Of a stretch of 64,000 bases of DNA, positions 62,534-64,000 are shown in pieces. The notes under the pieces are model-generated. The model saw only the letters and a program-made list of their open reading frames with translations. It had not been told where the DNA came from and did no database searches. Origin of the DNA: Planctomycetota bacterium (GTDB taxonomy: Bacteria; Planctomycetota; UBA1135; GCA-002748355); contig JALUUL010000069.1 of the NCBI GenBank assembly GCA_027021385.1, positions 62,001 through 126,000 of the forward strand, written 5' to 3'. The translations under genes and the position numbers were made by a program. Every line of letters begins with the position of its first letter. Position 1 is the first letter of the stretch.

Positions 62534-64000
62534 ATGCGTCCTGCCGCCTTCGTTCCGATTCCTCTCCTCCTGCTGCTTGCCGCGCCTCTCGCCTCCCAGA
62601 CGACGACCCCCAGGGATCCGCGGAGGGTCCTCGTCGTCTACAACGCGGATTGGCCCGACGGGAACGGGGACGGGATCGGGGATTCGAAGGAGGTGGCGGA
62701 TCACTATGCGAGGATGCGTGGAGTTCCCGCCTCCAACCTGCTCGGGTTGAAACTCGGCAAGGTGGATCGGGCCTCCTTCCGCGGAAGCGCCGCGACCCAA
62801 TGGGCTTCCTTCCACGACAACCTCGTCACTCCGCTGAAGGCGAAGCTGAAGGTCCTGGGGGCGACGAAGATCGATACGATCCTTCTCTGCTACGGCGTCC
62901 CGCATCGGATCGCCGCTCCGATCCGATCCCTGGCGCTCCGCGCGGTCGATTCCCTTCTCTGCGTCCCCGCGCAGATCGGAACGAGGAGCGGCTGGAACTT
63001 CAGCGGATATTGGAGGCGGAACACCTACTTCGAACATTCTCCGACCGTGGCTCCCGACCTCGGCCGTTTCGACCATGCGAAGCATCGTTATGGACTCGAT
63101 GACTACTACCTCGTCACGAGGATCGACGGGATCCACGTCGAGGCCGCGAAGGACCTCGTCGACGCCGCGGTCTACGTGGAACGGCATGGGGCCAAGGGAG
63201 GAGGAAAGGTCGAGGGGATCGCCTATGTAGACAGCCGGCACGGCTTCAAGACCGATACCTGGCTGAAAGGGAACTATCCGAATTATCCGGGTTACTACAC
63301 TTATCAGCTCTGGTCGTACCGGATGGCCTTCGGCAAGTTCCTGCCGCCCAAGGTCGGGTTGCCGGTGAAGTGGGAGTACTCGAACTACGAGATCGGGGAG
63401 AAGAACTCGACCGGAAAGGTGCTCGCCTACTGGTCCGACAAGACCCCCGCCGCCTCGGCCCCCGACGCGTTCCTCTACGGGGGTTGGTACAATTTCAGGC
63501 AATACCTCGATGTCTGGACCTGGCTGCCCGGTTCGATCGCCTGCGATCTGAACAGCAACTCGATCCGGGATTTCCACAACCCCAAGCGCAGCTCCCCCGC
63601 CTTCCTGTCGGAAGCCCTCGAACTGGGGCTCGCCGCGGGCTGCGGGGTCATCGCCGAACCCTACCTTCAAGGCCACGTCCGCCCCGAGGTTCTGATCCAC
63701 TACATCGTCGAAGGCTTTACCTTCGCCGAGGCCGGGGCTCTCGCCGATCCTGCCCTCTTCTGGAGAGGGGTGCGGATAGGAGACCCTGTCTACGCGCCCT
63801 TCGATCGGAGCCTGCGCAGGACCCCGGATCGCAGCCCTCCCCCGGCTCCGCTTCTGGCCGTTCGCGCCCGGAACGGGACGACCGCGGATCTCTCGGTCCT
63901 TGTTCCGAGACGGCCCTCCGATCCCGATCTCTGCATCGCGACCCTGGCCTACGGGAAGCGCCCGATCATGGGGGCCTCCGTCTCCTCGAGGGCCGCCTAC
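62534..64000 (+). CDS. TIGR03790 family exported protein (3' end outside window)
   Basis: 489 residues are visible in an open frame that runs past the window edge, so no stop is seen. A signal peptide (about 1-21, IPLLLLLAAPLASQ) is followed by VLVVYNADWPDGNG and EVADHYARMRGVPASNL, the hallmark opening of TIGR03790, a family known mainly from Planctomycetes, Acidobacteria and similar groups. Later blocks are TILLCYGVPHRI, YYLVTRIDG and AAGCGVIAEPYLQGH. The opening region of this family resembles caspase-like or Lys-gingipain folds in layout, but I see no catalytic dyad I can assign. An in-frame GTG at 62525 would add three residues. Confidence 0.85.
   Translation, partial: MRPAAFVPIPLLLLLAAPLASQTTTPRDPRRVLVVYNADWPDGNGDGIGDSKEVADHYARMRGVPASNLLGLKLGKVDRASFRGSAATQWASFHDNLVTPLKAKLKVLGATKIDTILLCYGVPHRIAAPIRSLALRAVDSLLCVPAQIGTRSGWNFSGYWRRNTYFEHSPTVAPDLGRFDHAKHRYGLDDYYLVTRIDGIHVEAAKDLVDAAVYVERHGAKGGGKVEGIAYVDSRHGFKTDTWLKGNYPNYPGYYTYQLWSYRMAFGKFLPPKVGLPVKWEYSNYEIGEKNSTGKVLAYWSDKTPAASAPDAFLYGGWYNFRQYLDVWTWLPGSIACDLNSNSIRDFHNPKRSSPAFLSEALELGLAAGCGVIAEPYLQGHVRPEVLIHYIVEGFTFAEAGALADPALFWRGVRIGDPVYAPFDRSLRRTPDRSPPPAPLLAVRARNGTTADLSVLVPRRPSDPDLCIATLAYGKRPIMGASVSSRAAY

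Overview
The window is high-GC bacterial chromosome with no phage, IS element, CRISPR array or rRNA. The gene set points to a member of the Planctomycetota or a close relative. The evidence is a Ser/Thr kinase fused to a formylglycine-generating-enzyme-like domain, lamin-tail and ELWxxDGT-repeat exported proteins, a TIGR03790 protein, a DUF5658 protein, vWA/HEAT and TMTC/TPR proteins, and a C-terminal domain shared by several exported proteins. The phylum is my inference. No 16S gene is present to confirm it.

Layout. 1-11.3 kb: the 3' part of a GspE/PilB ATPase and, 8.5 kb later, a GspF/PilC membrane protein. Between them lie a lamin-tail exported protein (minus strand) and a translationally coupled cassette of receptor-like kinase, lipoprotein and PP2C phosphatase. 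11.5-17.8 kb: two tandem exported ELWxxDGT proteins, each with 17 repeats of 48 residues. 17.9-22.4 kb: a chain of overlapping genes (sensor kinase, two CNNM/CorC-like transporters) followed by a small membrane protein. 22.5-25.1 kb: a tail-anchored HTH protein, an OmpA-type lipoprotein and a sulfatase-modifying-factor-like lipoprotein. 25.1-32.6 kb: the information-processing core, with rsmA/ksgA, dnaG, rpoD, a coiled-coil zinc-ribbon protein and selB. 32.7-39.5 kb: an acidic membrane protein, a zinc-ribbon protein, a HEAT/vWA protein coupled to a TMTC-like TPR membrane protein, and a DUF5658 protein.

39.5-44.7 kb (minus): aconitase overlapping two small genes that look like the two halves of RdgC, preceded by a secreted, extremely basic His/Arg/Gly-rich protein. 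45-49.1 kb (plus): AMMECR1, a TIM-barrel isomerase-like protein, a DHH phosphoesterase and a polytopic membrane protein. 49.1-55.2 kb: long-chain acyl-CoA synthetase, tRNA-Gly(GCC), a YgiQ-type radical SAM protein whose stop codon lies inside the tRNA acceptor stem, a CBS-domain protein and cystathionine beta-synthase. 55.3-58.0 kb: an NtrY-like sensor kinase coupled to a family-2 glycosyltransferase. 58.1-61.2 kb: a third ELWxxDGT protein (minus). 61.6-64 kb: a HEAT-like membrane protein and a TIGR03790 protein that runs off the window.

Many neighbouring genes overlap by ATGA, GTGA or TTGA, so translational coupling appears to be the normal way genes are ganged here. Intrinsic terminators are few. 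The clearest are GC hairpins at 1534-1560, 9962-10007, 43154-43182 and 58065-58129. Apart from the tRNA promoter, possible promoters show only a TAGAAT/TATGAT-like -10 box about 40-55 bases before the start codon. The observations most worth following up are the kinase/phosphatase cassette, the shared C-terminal domain of four exported proteins alongside secretion genes, the orphan selB, the split RdgC, and the basic exported protein.
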